A stretch of 64,000 nt of DNA from Cocos nucifera. Its lineage: Eukaryota > Streptophyta > Magnoliopsida > Arecales > Arecaceae. Location: contig QRFJ01002096.1 of the NCBI GenBank assembly GCA_006176705.1, positions 1-64,000 on the forward strand, in the 5' to 3' direction. This document shows, one piece after another, positions 47,363-59,704 of the stretch. Made by a program: the position numbers and the translations under genes. Within the stretch, counting starts at the first letter, position 1; each line of letters starts with the position of its first letter. A model generated the notes under the pieces. It was not told the DNA's origin, ran no database searches, and saw nothing but the letters and a program-made list of their open reading frames with translations.

Positions 47363-49645
47363 TGAAGAAAAATTCTGATTTTTCGAACCAGGTTCGTTTA
47401 GATCTGATCAGATCAAGAGATAAATTTCAAAAAAATTTTTCTTTGATCCTAATTAGATTTGAGATATTTTAAATCTAGTTATTAATATTTTAGAAATAAA
47501 ATAAAATTTAGATAAATTAAATCAAATTTAATTTACCTTGATATGGGTAATCCTATTACCCGTTGATGATCCTGTATGCAGCGGAAGGTTCTGGATCTAG
47601 CCACGCAAGTGCCTGACCTCTACCGATATCCACTCAAGTTAGATCTAGAGATCCTCTTCTTCTCTATCATATCTCCAAAAATCAAATCTAGATCTGATCT
47701 GGAGGATCTTCAAAACTTCTTTTGAAGATCAGCAGTCGTCCTTTGCAATAGTGCAGCCTTCTAGCTTTCACTCGCCTTTCTTTGATTTGGATCGCACCAA
47801 CCATGCTCTAAAACTCTTTTGGACATGGAGAGGAGAGGGAGAAGGTGGGTTTGGCATGGACAAAGAGGGGAGAGACAGCCTTGGGGCAAGGGGTTTGAAT
47901 TTCTCAAACTTTCAATCATAATATGGGTTGGGCGCAGGGTCTTATTTATAGACTGTCTCTGATCCAACTTCTCTTCTTTCCAACCAATCATAACTCTTTA
48001 TGAAATCAGATCTAAATCTGATTGGTGGGAATAGAGTCCTCTGGATTCCTCCTTAGAGGATGCCTAAGATTAGTCAAAGTTGGTTCTTAGGAGAACTCTA
48101 ATTGAAATCCAAAAAGGAGATGGAGTCCCTGTCCAACAGGGACTCCTAGGCGCCTCCAACTTGGGCACACGCCAAAGGTGGCGTGCGCCCTCTTCCTTGC
48201 TAGGTTCTGGTAGGAGGACAGGCCCCCACCAGCTCTCCAATAGGTGCGTGACATATGTTCAAAAGTCAAAGTATCAATGGTCAACATTTGATCAGTCAAA
48301 GGTAGACTTTTGACCAAAGTCAAAGAACAAGAAATGGTAGGTGGCAAAAAATGGTAGATAATGTCTTACAAAATAAGATAACCTTTTTTGACTTAGACAA
48401 CCTCTAGTCAGACCATATGAAGACCTCTGATTGAGCACAAACTCCTTTGACTCAGTCAGGACAACTAATTTACGATAGCAAAAGAAGAACGTTAGGTTCA
48501 ATCGAGTGCTAGCATGATTTTCTTGAACCTAATTGAATCTCATTCAAATCAATTGAACTAGATTAGTCCAATTGATGATCACCAGATTCAAACCCTTATT
48601 TGTGTGACCCAGTTACATTCAGTTCTGTATGGTAATGGGATATGTCATGATCTCTATCATCGACATCATCGAAACTCCTTTCGATGGATCAGAACTCTTC
48701 TGATTCGAACAGCTAGAATGATTGATCATCTAAATCATTCTAATTGCTCCCAAAATCCATCAGTGATACCTAGCAGTATATGGTGGCAACCCATCAGAGC
48801 TGAATGCAAACCTCTTGGTGCAGCTACTTGTGTGATTAAGTTCTTCTATCTTGAGCTCCGATCAGATTAAGTTAAGATGAACTCGTCAAACCCTAGTTTC
48901 TATCATGTGATGTAACCATTCAATTTGAGTTCGATGTGAAAATCTAAATAGAAACTCTTTCTATTATTTCACTTTGCCATGGCCATGGACTTCTGAACTT
49001 GATTCTCGTGATTATCATAGGGCTGCTCCTCTACCACCGAGGTAGATAGATTCCATCTTGATGCCATCCAGTTTCTACAATAAACATGCTATAGCCAACA
49101 TACACCTCTGGGTTCCATATGGCTAGGAGATCGAGTAATGGTGTAATCAAACTATAACATCTTAAGGTGAACTATCGATGCATCTCAGGTCAAAGAACCA
49201 GACACACCACTGCAGCATCGAATCAGTCATCGATGAGAAGGTAGACTTTCTAATGACTACTCGAGGTGGTCACGCTCAGTGCCCTCGTTCTCTAACGAGT
49301 ACGTGTACTCTCGCTCCGATGTCTCCACACCATAGACTCAAGACTCATCTGCTAAAGAGAAGCGATTGTACACCAACCTTCCGGATCAATCATCATCCTC
49401 GTGATGATCCTATGGTCGGAAGCATTTTATGAGTTAACAATGATTATTCATGTCTTAAATTTTCAACTATTGAAAATATGAATTATCATTACCATTAACT
49501 CAAAGGATGTATCACCGACACTAAATACACATATGTGATAGAAAATAACCCATTTTATTGATATTAGTCAAAATTACAATTTTGCCCCTAGAAGTGTATT
49601 ACAAGTGTCAGTCAATTCTGGCTTCTAGGGCACATATATCTAACA
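47363..49645 (-). repeat. 5' LTR of element E (2283 bp)
   Basis: From TGTTAG at 49645 to TTCA at 47363 on the minus strand. TATA box near 47940, hairpin arms GGAGTCCCTGT and ACAGGGACTCC (48122-48146), antisense frames 48604-48870 and 49178-49432. Confidence 0.95.
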
Positions 49646-49650
49646 AAACA

Positions 49651-51920
49651 TTCCTAGTTGATGGGACATTGAGTTGGGGATCAATGATTTTCGGTAAGAT
49701 TAGCACATTCTCTGTATGCTCAATTGAGAGGGTGATTGATCTCACAATAACTTGTGTATGATACTAGTACAAGAATATGGGTGCTCATTAGAGAATGAGT
49801 TCATTGAATTGATCCAAGTCGAGAATATCTAATGGAGTCTTATCTATATGTCAATAGATGATTCTCACAGTGAAATTATGCATATAATCCTTTGATCTAA
49901 AACTACCATTGAACCTTATATATATGAATCCATATTTTGGTTCATACTCATTTATGACTCAGCCATGTACGGGATGATCTGGATATGGTGAATTATATAT
50001 ATGAAGGTTGTGAGTAGATTAACATGGAATCGATCACTCCTGTTAAGAAGAAATTGCATCCTACCTGCTTCAAACAAATGATGATTTAGGAAGACTTTGA
50101 TCAAAGCATGATGAAAATTAGAAATAGTTTCTAATATTTTATTAAATAAATCATCATCATAAGATTGAAAGAGAAATGAATATAATATTGGGATTGACAT
50201 ATTTCCATACCCAGAGTCATATTCAGGATGCAGGTTGATCGAAGGATCTAGTTGCATGGTAACTTTACACTGAAGGATATTTTTGATATTTTCATCAAAA
50301 TTTTACATCTTCTGAGAAGTCACGATATGTTGCTAGATGTAAATCATGTCTCATGGGTTTGATCAAATTAAAATTTTTAATTTGATCATTAAATTAGAAA
50401 GTGTTCTAATTAAGTCAAATTAGGTAGGCTAATTTTGACCTAAATTGGTTTGGTTGAGTTCTAACCAGATTAGGTCAAATCATATCCAGACCCATTGCTG
50501 GTTAGATGTGGAACCCAATAGGTCACACACAAAGAGAATTGATTAAGGATCTAATTGGATTAGACCATGTTTGCAAGATGAACATGCTAGCACATGTAGC
50601 AAACCCTAGCACCCAGATTCGAATTGGATTTGAATTGACTTCCAATTTGGGCTAATTAAGGTCGAATTTGAGCCAAATTGGATTTGGTCTTGAATTAGAT
50701 TAACCTAGACTGATTGGGCTTCAGATAAGACATCACATATCAAAATCCCACATGCTGGAGAGTCTCTCTCTTGCACGTGGGAAGTCTTTCATGCGCAAGA
50801 GTTTTTTGGTGCATGGGATTATGTTGGTGCCTACCTTCTTTGACATTTCCTTTTTCTCCATGTCACGTGAATTTTCAAATGGGCATGGACATCAGATATG
50901 GGGCACATAAGAGTCCTTCTACAGGTTAAATACTCCATTATCTATTTAGTATTTGCATGAGAAGGGACTCCTTGTCGCCCAGGACTTCTTGCCGCCTAGG
51001 ACTCCTTACCGCCCACTCTTCCTTGGCGCCTCTTGGACCAAGTCAAAGTCCCTTGGAACTTTGACTATTCAAAGATTACCTCCATGCCATTTTTGCTGAA
51101 TGGACATCCCACATCTAGGCCATTGGATGGCCTACTTATCTGATCTAATGGTTGTATATGTTGGCACCAAAAATGAAAGCTCACGACTCTTCATAAATAA
51201 CTAACATAGAATTAGTCCGAGAGTCCTTCTGCTTTAAGGCACCTCTTGGACTAAGTCTACATGTCGTTATTATCTGATGAGGCATGAGATAGGCTGAAGG
51301 GACATGAGATAATAATTTGAAAGGGTGCGAGAAAATGTGTTTGCACCCCTACGTACATTATAAATAAGGGTGCGCACCAAGAGTCCGATGATTGAGAATA
51401 ATTATCTTTCTTTCTTGCAAGTGTTTTCTCATTGTCCAATTTTCTTTCTTTTCTTCTCTTGTCTAGATCTTGTCCTTATAAGGATAAGAAGTCATCTTAA
51501 GACAAAGAGATTAGGAAGAAAATTTAAGAAGATAAGGAAAAAGAAAGATAGGTAAGGAGAGGCAAGGAAGGTGACATAAAGGCTAAGTAAGGTCTTCCCA
51601 TTTAATTAAAGTTCTTATTACTAAAACTTTTATTATATAAGTCAGAGGTGCTGGTGTCTTGATTAAGTCTTCATGTGGATCAACGTTGGAGGGTGAACAC
51701 ATGGGCATCTGGTGGAACCCTTGACGGACTGCTGCCATTAATTAGGGATAATTCAGGGTTTAGCGATAAGAGGTATGTTCTGATACTTTCTTTTATATTA
51801 CAAATGCATGCTATATGATTTAATTGCTAATAAGGTGGTCCTAGAGTTTGGATTTGGTTTGTATGATTTCATAATTTTGCTTTGAAATCTATGCTTCTGT
51901 CCTAAACACCAATCCTATCA
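49651..51920 (+). repeat. 3' LTR of element D, second piece
   Basis: Remaining 2270 bp of the LTR, aligning with 31764-34033. Tandem 17-bp units at 50965-51015. TATA box TATAAATA near 51360. It ends TCCTATCA, followed by the target ATCCC. Confidence 0.93.
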
Positions 51921-51925
51921 ATCCC

Positions 51926-53522
51926 ATCAAACTTGATGAGAATAATGAGGATCTGATCACCTATATGGATGCAATGCAGAGACTTGATTCTAAGAAATGG
52001 CTTGAGATCATGAAATTCGAGATGGTGTCCATGAAGGTCAACAATGTGTGGACATTGGTTGACCCACCTGAAGAAGTTAAATTCATTGGATGTAAATGGA
52101 TCTTCAAGAGAAAAAGGAGCGCACACAAAAAGGTGGAGACCTATAAAGCCCATCTAGTTGCCAAGAGGTATCGTCAATGTTATGGTATTGACTATGAGGA
52201 GACATTCTTCCCTATGGCAATGCTCAAATTCATTCGGATAATACTTGTGATAGCTGCCCATCTGGATTATGAAATCTGATAGATGGATGTAAAGACACCT
52301 TTTCTGAATGGAAAGCTGATTGAAGAAGTGTATACGTTACAACCTGAAGGACTCACAACCACAAATGAGTCCAAGGTGTGCAAGCTTTAGAGATCCATTT
52401 ATGGATTAAAGCAGGCATCTCGGACTTAGAACATGCATTTTTATAAGGTGATCAAAACATATGGCTTCGTTAAGAATGGAAAAGAGTCCTATATTTATAA
52501 ATGGACAAATAGTCTAGTAGTGGTATTCCTTGTCGTGTACGTGGATAACATTCTCTTAATCAAGAATGACATTCCTGCACTACAAGAAATAAAAATTTAG
52601 TTATCATCTCTGTTCCCCATGAAAGACTTGGGTGAAGCATCCTATATCCTAAAGATAAAGATCTATAAGGATAGATCTAAGAGGATGCTTGGATTATCCC
52701 AGTCCATGTACATAGAAACTATACTGAAGAGGTTTAGTCTGAAGAATTTCAAAAAAAAACTATTTTTTGATAGGCCATGAAATTTCTCTCTTTAAAAAGA
52801 TTATCCGACAACTCCTAAAGAGAGAGAAAGTGTATGAGTAAAGTCCCATATGCTTTGATAGTGGGATCTATCATATATGCCATGACATATATGAGACCAG
52901 ATGTGATTTACTAATTAGGAGTAGTGAGTAGATACCAATCTGATCTAGGAGAGAACCACTAGAAAGTGGTGAAAGCCATCCTTAAGTATTTGAGAAATAC
53001 TATGGACCAATGGTTGATTTATGATGAGTCAGATCTGAAACTTGTAGGATTTACTGACTCCAACTTTCAATCTGACCATGATGATAGCAAAAGCATGTTG
53101 GGTTATATCTTTATCCTAAATGGTGGAGCCATCTGCTGGAAGAGTTTCAAGCAGCATACTATGGCAGACTCTATTTATGAAGCAGCATACATTGTAGCAT
53201 CAGATGTCATGAAGAAAGTTGTGTGGCTGAGAAAATCTATCATCAAGCTTAGAGTAGCATCCTTGATGGTCCAGTCTTGCTCTACTATGATAGCACTGGT
53301 GCTATTGCTCAAATGAAGGAACCAAAAGCATCCTAGCGGATGAAGTACATACTATACCGCTACCATCTAATCTGAAAGATCACGGATTGAAATGACATTG
53401 ATCTTTAGAAGATCAACGAAAAAGAGAACCTCACTGACCCCTTCACTAAAGCCCTAGCAATAAAGGAGTTCGATGACCATAAGCCAAACATGGGTATTAG
53501 ATATTATGCTGAGTGGCATTAG
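51926..53522 (+). pseudogene. pol: pol of element C, second half (RT, RNase H)
   Basis: Continues the frame cut at 31529. Open 51965-52279 holds the reverse transcriptase start (VNNVWTLVDPPEE, GCKWIFKRK); TGA at 52277-52279. Later segments have stops near 52388 and 52428. The catalytic YVDD is YVDN (52538-52549), so a catalytic aspartate is lost. Frame breaks lie around 52740-52800. RNase H start 52966-53316 keeps an aspartate in FTDSNF. Ends TAG at 53520-53522, followed by the purine tract ATAAGTAGGAGT. Strongly decayed. Confidence 0.88.
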
Positions 53523-53535
53523 GATAAGTAGGAGT

Positions 53536-55202
53536 TGTTGAAAAATGTATCCCAAAGTCAATCATCAGTCTTTTGATAGTTGAGCTACCTTATAATTATA
53601 ATTAATTTTTTAATGAATAAAATATTTATTTTAGCATTTTCATCATAAAGCCAATATCTTCTAATGAACTTCATTATTATGATGAAGTCCTTAGAACTAT
53701 TTAGTTTTGACAAAGAGAAGATTTATCAATTAGTTCTTAAACTATTCATGATCAAATGATACGTCGTTAATTAAGATGACAGTATTTATCGAGTATAGGT
53801 CATTATGTACCATATAGGTTGGTTGTCCTCTTAACCAAAGAGTGTAGAGATACTAGTATGGCATACAAGTGAGATGTAAGGATACATCATCACTAAACAT
53901 GATCAACTTCAGAACACTCTGCTATCAAGAATTTGTTTGATGGGATATAGGTATAAATATCCCTTAGATCTAAGATCACCATAATGGCTTGTAAGCAACT
54001 CACAGTGCTTTGGTACCAAACTAACTAAATTTTTAATTTAGTAATAAAAGAGTTTTGGGCATAGTCAAGTACTTGCAAAATTGATGAGTGATCAAGATGG
54101 GATTGACCACTCCAAGAGTTGGAGAAGAATGCATTACTGTATTTCAACATAGCAAAATCTTGATCAGGATAATCTATGAGATGGATTTGATATTTTGAAA
54201 TACAATGTGGATGATCTAATCAGGATTGACAGTTAAGGGGATGAATTATATGAAAACTATATCCACATGGATTCTAAGGATGTTGTTCTATATGTTCGAC
54301 CTATCCGACCATCAGGTACCATTGCTAGATGGTCACTCTGATTGATATAAAAATTTATTTCTATACTACCAACTTAGATTCAAGCCTATGGAGTCACACA
54401 CATAGGAGTTCTTGATCTGATCGGATGGTTGATCGATGATTAAGAATCATTATTAGGTCAAACAATCAATACGATTGATGTTTGACCTAGTGCAACAAAT
54501 GTAGGACAATCGATTAGCAATTAGATTATTAATTAACTTAATTTGATTAACCTAGAGGGTTGAGATTAAGTCTAATTAAATATAATTTAATTAAATTTGG
54601 TTTGGGCATGATTGGATCAAGTTCAATTAGTTTATTGGATGAGCCAATCGTAAGGAAGAACTAGTCCAAGTTCAATTAGAACTTGTTTGAACCCAATCTC
54701 TAATTTGATTAGAAATTAAATTAAAATTAAATCTAATTTAATTAGATTATTAGTTGGACTAAGACCTACTCTAATTGGGTTAGATTTATTTTGATTTAAT
54801 TTGGTTCATAGATCACTTTAACCAAGTCAAAATAGAAGTTAGTAAGACTAGGGCTTCTCTCCTTGCACCACTTGACTTCTCAAGCCCCTCCCCATGGCCC
54901 TTGTTTCTTTTTGCATGAGATTCTCCATGCCAAAGTGAGTTCACTCACACCCCATCTCTTCCTTTCTTTCTTATATCGAAGTTTGTTGTGGACCAAGTCA
55001 AATAAAGGAGTTTGTTTTGATTCAAATTCTATGAGATAGAATTTTTAGGAAGCAAAATACCTCCTTGCCTTGTGCCGCCCACATCCCTGATTTTTCTCTA
55101 GAATTTTTGATGGAAATAGAGGAGGTTTTGTGCTCCATTTGTTAGTGGTCCACACTAAAAAAAAAATAGAAGGGGATGCCCAAAAGTTGGGTGCTCCATA
55201 TG
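53536..55202 (+). repeat. 3' LTR of element C, cut by J
   Basis: Begins TGTTGAAAAATGTATCCC after the purine tract and aligns with 24773-26440 of the 5' LTR. It stops at 55202 in CCATATG, where J begins. The last part (matching 26440-27218) lies beyond J, outside the window. No gene in it. Confidence 0.9.
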
Positions 55203-56029
55203 TGTAGGATTTGATGTGGTGCTCCCAAGCCTTGGAGGGCCAAAGGAGGAGTCAGGGTATTGGCTCTAGGAGACTAAGATAGGTGTGAGTCCTAGACCTA
55301 GGATAGAAGTTGTCTTAAGATGAAGGCAGTATATAGCCCTACACAAGCTTGAGGTTTAGGGGTAAGGACCTTAAGGGGGCTTGGTAGGTGCTCTAGAAAC
55401 CTAGGACATAAGGTGGAGCAAAGACCAAAGCCAGGAGAAAAATTAGCTAAGACAAGAGGCTGACACACTGGCGAGCTGGCTTGGATATGTAGTCGAGCCA
55501 GCTCAGACTGAGATAGAGCTGACTCGGGGTGCAGTCAAGCTGGCTATCTCAGGTAGATAGAAGATAGGGTTCGGGCGAGATGCAGTTGAACTAGCTCAGC
55601 TCTTGATCTAGTCGGCTCGACGATGGCGAACAGAACTAGATGGAGTTTTCTATTTAGGGTCTTAAAGCCTGGTCCAATAAGATCTTAAGATGGTTAATTC
55701 ATGTATTGGATTAGCCTAGGAGAGTTTTTTAGCTGGAGTTTGAGTTTATTAGGATTCATGTGGTATAGCAAAAATTCTAGGATATATAAACCCAAGTATT
55801 GTAATCTTTACATAGGAGTGGAATCAATATACAGCTTTTCTTCCTAACTCTTTTCTCTCTTTTCTCTCTGATTCTAATGCCAAGCCCTAGGTACCATCAT
55901 CATCTTTTGCTCTTCTTCATATTTTTGGATTAACATCTAGATTCATGCAAGAGATCGAATCCATGACTATGGTTCTCAGCAGCCGTAGGCACAACAATTG
56001 GTATCAAAGTAGTACCGATTGTTCTAACA
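55203..56029 (+). repeat. First LTR of element J
   Basis: Aligns with 57640-58222 over its first 580 bp. TATA-like GATATATAAACC near 55783. The end is uncertain: either 55996 (CAACA) or 56029 (CTAACA), because two primer-site-like sequences follow in close order. GCTGGCTCGG-type short repeats occur at 55470-55620. Confidence 0.78.
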
Positions 56030-56046
56030 AATAGTATCAGAGCCCG
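56030..56046 (+). other. Primer-binding site of element J
   Basis: AATAGTATCAGAGCCC, resembling the initiator-Met site with one change. A second candidate TTGGTATCAAAG lies at 55998-56010. Confidence 0.65.
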
Positions 56047-56225
56047 ATTGAGCATGAAGGAGGAAGAAGATCAAGCTTCAGTAGAGATTAGTAGTGAGGT
56101 TCAGATCTAAGATTTTTTTTAGACTTCATGAGGAAAAAAGTGATCTAAGGGCTGTTGTCCACCATTCTTAGTCAAGATAATTTTTAGATCTACCGATTGG
56201 CTATTTTTCTTGATTTGGTTTGCTC

Positions 56226-56920
56226 ATGAAGAACAGCGGGTTGAAGGTGGAATTTCAAAAGTTTGATGGAAAGGAGAGTTTCATGGTGTGGAAGATTAGA
56301 GTGGAGGATCTGCTGATTCAGATGAGGCTAGATTTGGCCTTGGAGGATAGGCTGGAAGAGATGATAGATAAGAAGTGAAAGTTCTTAGAGAAAAGGGCAT
56401 GTGCCATGATTAGATCTTGTCTAGCAGATGAAGTTTTATATGACATGTTAGAGGAGAAGACAAGGTTTATGGTCAAGGTTACATCAATTGTACATGGGGA
56501 AGAACATGTGCAACAAGTTGGTACTGAAGAAGCAACTGTATAGCTTTCGGATGCAGGAGGGCGAGGATATTGCGGGACATATTCAATATTTCGACCAGAT
56601 GAGCATGAACTTGCTCAACATTAGTGTGGAGCTCGAAGAAGAAGATAAGAGTTTATTGCTACTATGTTCACTACCCAGAAGCATCGATCTGTTGGTAACT
56701 ACACTATCGTATGGTAAGGAGACACTGGTGTATGAGGAGATCGTATCAATGCTAAGGTCCAACGAGCAGCAGGAATGGATGACGAGGAGGAAGGTCTTCC
56801 AGGAGGGTCTTATGGTATCAGAGAGGCCCAGATAAGGGAAGAAGAAGGGTCAGTAAGCGGTCTAAGAAGTGCTTCAAGTATGGTGAAGTAGGATACTTTA
56901 AGCGAGAGTGTCTACTTTGA
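56226..56920 (+). pseudogene. gag: gag of element J, broken
   Basis: Starts MKNSGLKVEFQKFDGKESF. TGA at about 56376-56378 replaces a tryptophan-like codon, and a frame change follows near 56480. The frame 56488-56835 (115 codons) is the UBN2/gag-polypeptide core: MYMGKNMCNKLVLKKQL, then EEEDKSLLLLCSLP and LSYGKETLVYEE. The zinc knuckle at 56868-56911 reads C-F-K-Y...Y-F-K-R-E-C, so the second cysteine and the histidine are both tyrosine. C-to-T type decay fits all of this. Confidence 0.85.
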
Positions 56921-57639
56921 AAGAAGTGCAAAGGAGGAGGAAAGTCAGATTTCATCATTTCAGTCATTAAAAGTGAAGAGTCAGATGAGCTCTTGGTGGT
57001 TTTGGAGGAGCCTGTAGGATTTAGTGTATCCAAGATAGTTTCAGAGGGGTCTGTAGAGTGCGGAGGATCCGAAGGTGCAGCAACAGGCTCAGTAGTGCAA
57101 CATTAGGTGGTTGGTCTCAAGAGACTCGGGTACAGAGTCAGCTTTTGTGGCATCAGAAGAACTTCAGTTTCAGATGAAGCATCGAGCAGAGGTGGCTTCA
57201 TAAGTGAAGAAAGTTTTGACACGAGTTTAGAGCGAAGGAGTGTAGGAGGATCAATATCCTAACACCAATGCTGGAGATGCATAGTTCCAGGTGGAGCAGC
57301 ACATGCAAGAGGATAGGTGAAGTTTTGATGAGACCGTGTCAGGGTATGCAGTGGGTGCCAGCATATGATTGCTACAGATTCTTCATGAAAGTCCAGGATA
57401 AATAATGCAGCTGTCAAGCAAAAGGATGTCTACAACTCTAAGGGTGGTGCATGGGTGCAAGTCAAGGTCTTCAGCAGTGGAGGTGGCCATCTCAAATGCC
57501 TCAAAGGAAGCTCAGCAACTAATGAAAGATGGCAATGGCAAGGAGTGCATTAGTAGCTATCAAGGCATGCAATAATAGTGGGATCATGTAGAAGAACATT
57601 GCCAGGTGTGCCAAGGCTTGGGTGCACCAAGGTGGAGAT
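56921..57639 (+). other. Noncoding tail of element J
   Basis: About 700 bp between gag and the second LTR with no protein domain that I recognise. It ends CACCAAGGTGGAGAT, the polypurine tract. Pol is absent, not just mutated. Confidence 0.7.
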
Positions 57640-58222
57640 TGTAGGATTTGGTGTGGTGCTCTCAAGCCTTGGAAAGCCATAGGAGGAGCTAGGGTGTTGG
57701 CTCCAGAAGACTAGGATAAGTGTGAATCCTAGGACTAGGATAGGAGTTATCTTAGGATAAAGGTGGCATGTAGCCCTACACGGGCTCGAGGTTTAGGTGT
57801 GAGAATGTTGTGGGGGCTTTGTAAGTGCTCCAAAAACCTAGGATACAAGATGGAGCAAAGGACCAAGCCAAGAGAAAAATCAGTCAAGATAAGGGCTTGA
57901 CACACAGGCGAGTTGGCTCAGATACGTAGTCGAGCTAGCTCGGACTACGACCGAGCCGACTCGGGGTGCAGTTGAGCTAGCTGTCTTAGGAAGATAGAAG
58001 ATAGGGTTTGGGTGAGATGCAGTCAAGCCAGCTCGGCTCCTGATAGAGCCAGCTCGACGATGGCGAATAGAATTGGACTGGATTTTCTGTTTGGGCTCTT
58101 AAGGCCTAGTCAAATAAGATCTTAAAGTGGTTAATTCATGTATTGGATTAGCCTAGGAAAGTTTTTCAGCTAGAGTTTGAGTTTATTAGGGTTCATGTGA
58201 TACAGCAAAAATCCTAGGGCAT
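57640..58222 (+). repeat. Second LTR of element J, cut by K
   Basis: Aligns with 55203-55780. It ends at CTAGGGCAT, where the TGTTGGGG of K begins; the expected target duplication is GGCAT (58218-58222). Confidence 0.85.
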
Positions 58223-59598
58223 TGTTGGGGTTGAACCTGCTTCTATCGAAGTTAGGCCTAGAGTCTAGTCCCAAAGCTATCCTATGGTAGCCAATCTCCA
58301 ACCCATCGGTTGATCTTTTGGGTTGCAGGAGTGAACTCCTGAGCCCATAACATGCTGTGAACCTTGCCTAAGATAAGTTTGGTGGCAAATTATGAGAGTA
58401 GCCAAGTTCCTTCATTATTAGTGGCCAGCCCTGGTCATGCTTCTTTTTGGATGAACTAGAATAGTGAAGTCAATCGCCTAAGCAGTTGGCTAAACATTCA
58501 ATTCCCACATAATTTAGTTCGATCGATCTTGAAGCCAGTGGAATCCCCATCTAACCAAATCTTCCTCAAGCTGAATTTCTTCATCATAGACTGGATCTCA
58601 CAGCAAGAACTATAGATTGGCAGAGCTTGTCCCTCAGCGAACTTCAATGCTTTACTGTAGATGGCAGATCTTAACTTCATGGTGCTTGGAACCTTGTACG
58701 AATAGGATTTCTCATCCCTAAATTGATCACTAAACGGCCACCTTGAGACTTCCGGGCGAACTCCTTGCAGTCACCCAAGCGGATTCCCTCCTAGTCGATC
58801 TCCTTCAATCTACAAGCAAGCTCCTTTCAGCCGATCTTCTTTCAAATGAACTCCTTCCAATCGCCCAAGCAGGCTCCTTCCAGTCAATCTCCTTTAGTCA
58901 GCAGGCAAGCTTCTTTCAATCGATCCCCTCCTAGATGAACTCATTCTAGTCACCCGAGTAGGCTCCCTCTAGTCAATCTCCTTCAGTCAGCAGGCAAGCT
59001 CCATTCAACTAATCTCCTTCTGGATGAACTCCTTCTAGTCATCCAAGTAGGCTCCCTCTAATCGAACTTCTTTTAGTCGCTCGAGTAGGCTCCCTTCGAT
59101 CGAATTCCTTACTATCGCCCAAAAAGGCCTCATCCTCTATGCAGATTCAGCTTCTAGCTCAAGACAAATCAACCTCAGAGAAGTTTGAACTTCTTTAGAA
59201 CTATTGTGATATGAAGCTCTCCATCGCCAATAGCTGCTCCATCCAAACTTCAACTATTGAATCCCGACATATTGACACCTCACAACAACAGACATTATCC
59301 TCCTGTAACAAACTCCACATGATTCCAAACAAGCCACTACCAAGCAATTACAATTGTCGCCACCAGTTTGTTACATGCTCCGCTTATATAAGGAACCCTC
59401 TAGATACATTTCTTCCTTAAGCTCAAAAACTCTACTCTAAAATTCTCTATGTGCTCCATTTCTATGGACGAAGAACTGACTTGATCGTCGGAGGGTCTTG
59501 CTGGAGCCACCCCACCACTGGTTCAGGATTTGTTTTGCAAGTCCTGACGGCAACCACGTCTTCTTCAACTTTAGTATCTAGAGTTTTCTGCACCAACA
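58223..59598 (+). repeat. 5' LTR of gypsy K (1376 bp)
   Basis: Ends are TGTTGG and CCAACA, a perfect inverted pair. It contains an 89-bp tandem array and a TATA box TATATAAGG (59385-59393). Short open frames here are not genes. Confidence 0.82.
58755..59110 (+). repeat. 89-bp tandem repeat array in K LTR
   Basis: Units start GCAAGCTYC at 58816, 58905 and 58994, exactly 89 bp apart, with diverged partial units on both sides. Each unit carries CTCCTTC..GTC-type sub-repeats of about 20-30 bp. Confidence 0.88.
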
Positions 59599-59599
59599 G

Positions 59600-59617
59600 A
59601 ATTGGTGCTAGTGGAAG
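59600..59617 (+). other. Primer-binding site of gypsy K
   Basis: ATTGGTGCTAGTGGAAGG directly after the LTR (2-bp spacer), a gypsy-type site. The tRNA cannot be named safely. Confidence 0.6.
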
Positions 59618-59704
59618 GATCTAGTCCCTTGTTCTAAAAGGAGCGCTCAACAGAAATTCCTCTTTTTCTTTAAAGACTCTTCTTCTCCAACCAACTTTGG
59701 AAAG

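Larger units (their letters stand above)
39257..49645 (-). mobile_element. Copia element E, complete with both LTRs
   Basis: Full-length minus-strand copy of 10,389 bp, same family as A, B and H. Perfect 5-bp direct repeat AAACA at 39252-39256 and 49646-49650. It lies in the 3' LTR of D, which aligns continuously with the 5' LTR of D once E is removed. All coding parts are broken. Confidence 0.97.
31530..51920 (+). mobile_element. Copia element D, split by element E
   Basis: Plus-strand copia with LTRs of 2504 bp. The 5' LTR is 31530-34033. The 3' LTR, in two pieces (39023-39256 and 49651-51920), also totals 2504 bp once E and its target duplication are removed. Flanks are ATCCT (31525-31529) and ATCCC (51921-51925), a target duplication with one change. 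Inserted in pol of C. Different family from A/B/E/H, though proteins are related. Confidence 0.94.
24773..55202 (+). mobile_element. Copia element C, outermost host element
   Basis: Old copia element spread over 30 kb by later insertions. Its parts are 5' LTR 24773-27218, leader and gag 27219-30027, pol 30028-31529 and 51926-53522, and 3' LTR 53536-55202. D lies inside its pol, G2 inside its 5' LTR and J inside its 3' LTR. Removing D rejoins the pol frame (GATGGTGATCC then ATCAAACTT). Many stops show great age. Confidence 0.9.
55203..58222 (+). mobile_element. Element J: copia-like, gag only, non-autonomous
   Basis: Two direct LTRs start TGTAGGATTTG (55203 and 57640); the second is cut by K at 58222. 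The internal part is only about 1.6 kb: primer site, a UBN2-type gag and a noncoding tail ending in AAGGTGGAGAT. No protease, integrase, reverse transcriptase or RNase H is present, so J would need enzymes in trans. The gag resembles Tork-like copia elements. Confidence 0.82.

Noticed and set aside
39257..49645. A gene cluster or operon because of many long ORFs on one strand
   Set aside because: All are fragments of one copia gag-pol with LTRs and target repeat.
58498..59420. Frames within the K LTR (both strands)
   Set aside because: They fall in the 89-bp tandem array or next to it; repeat-driven open frames.
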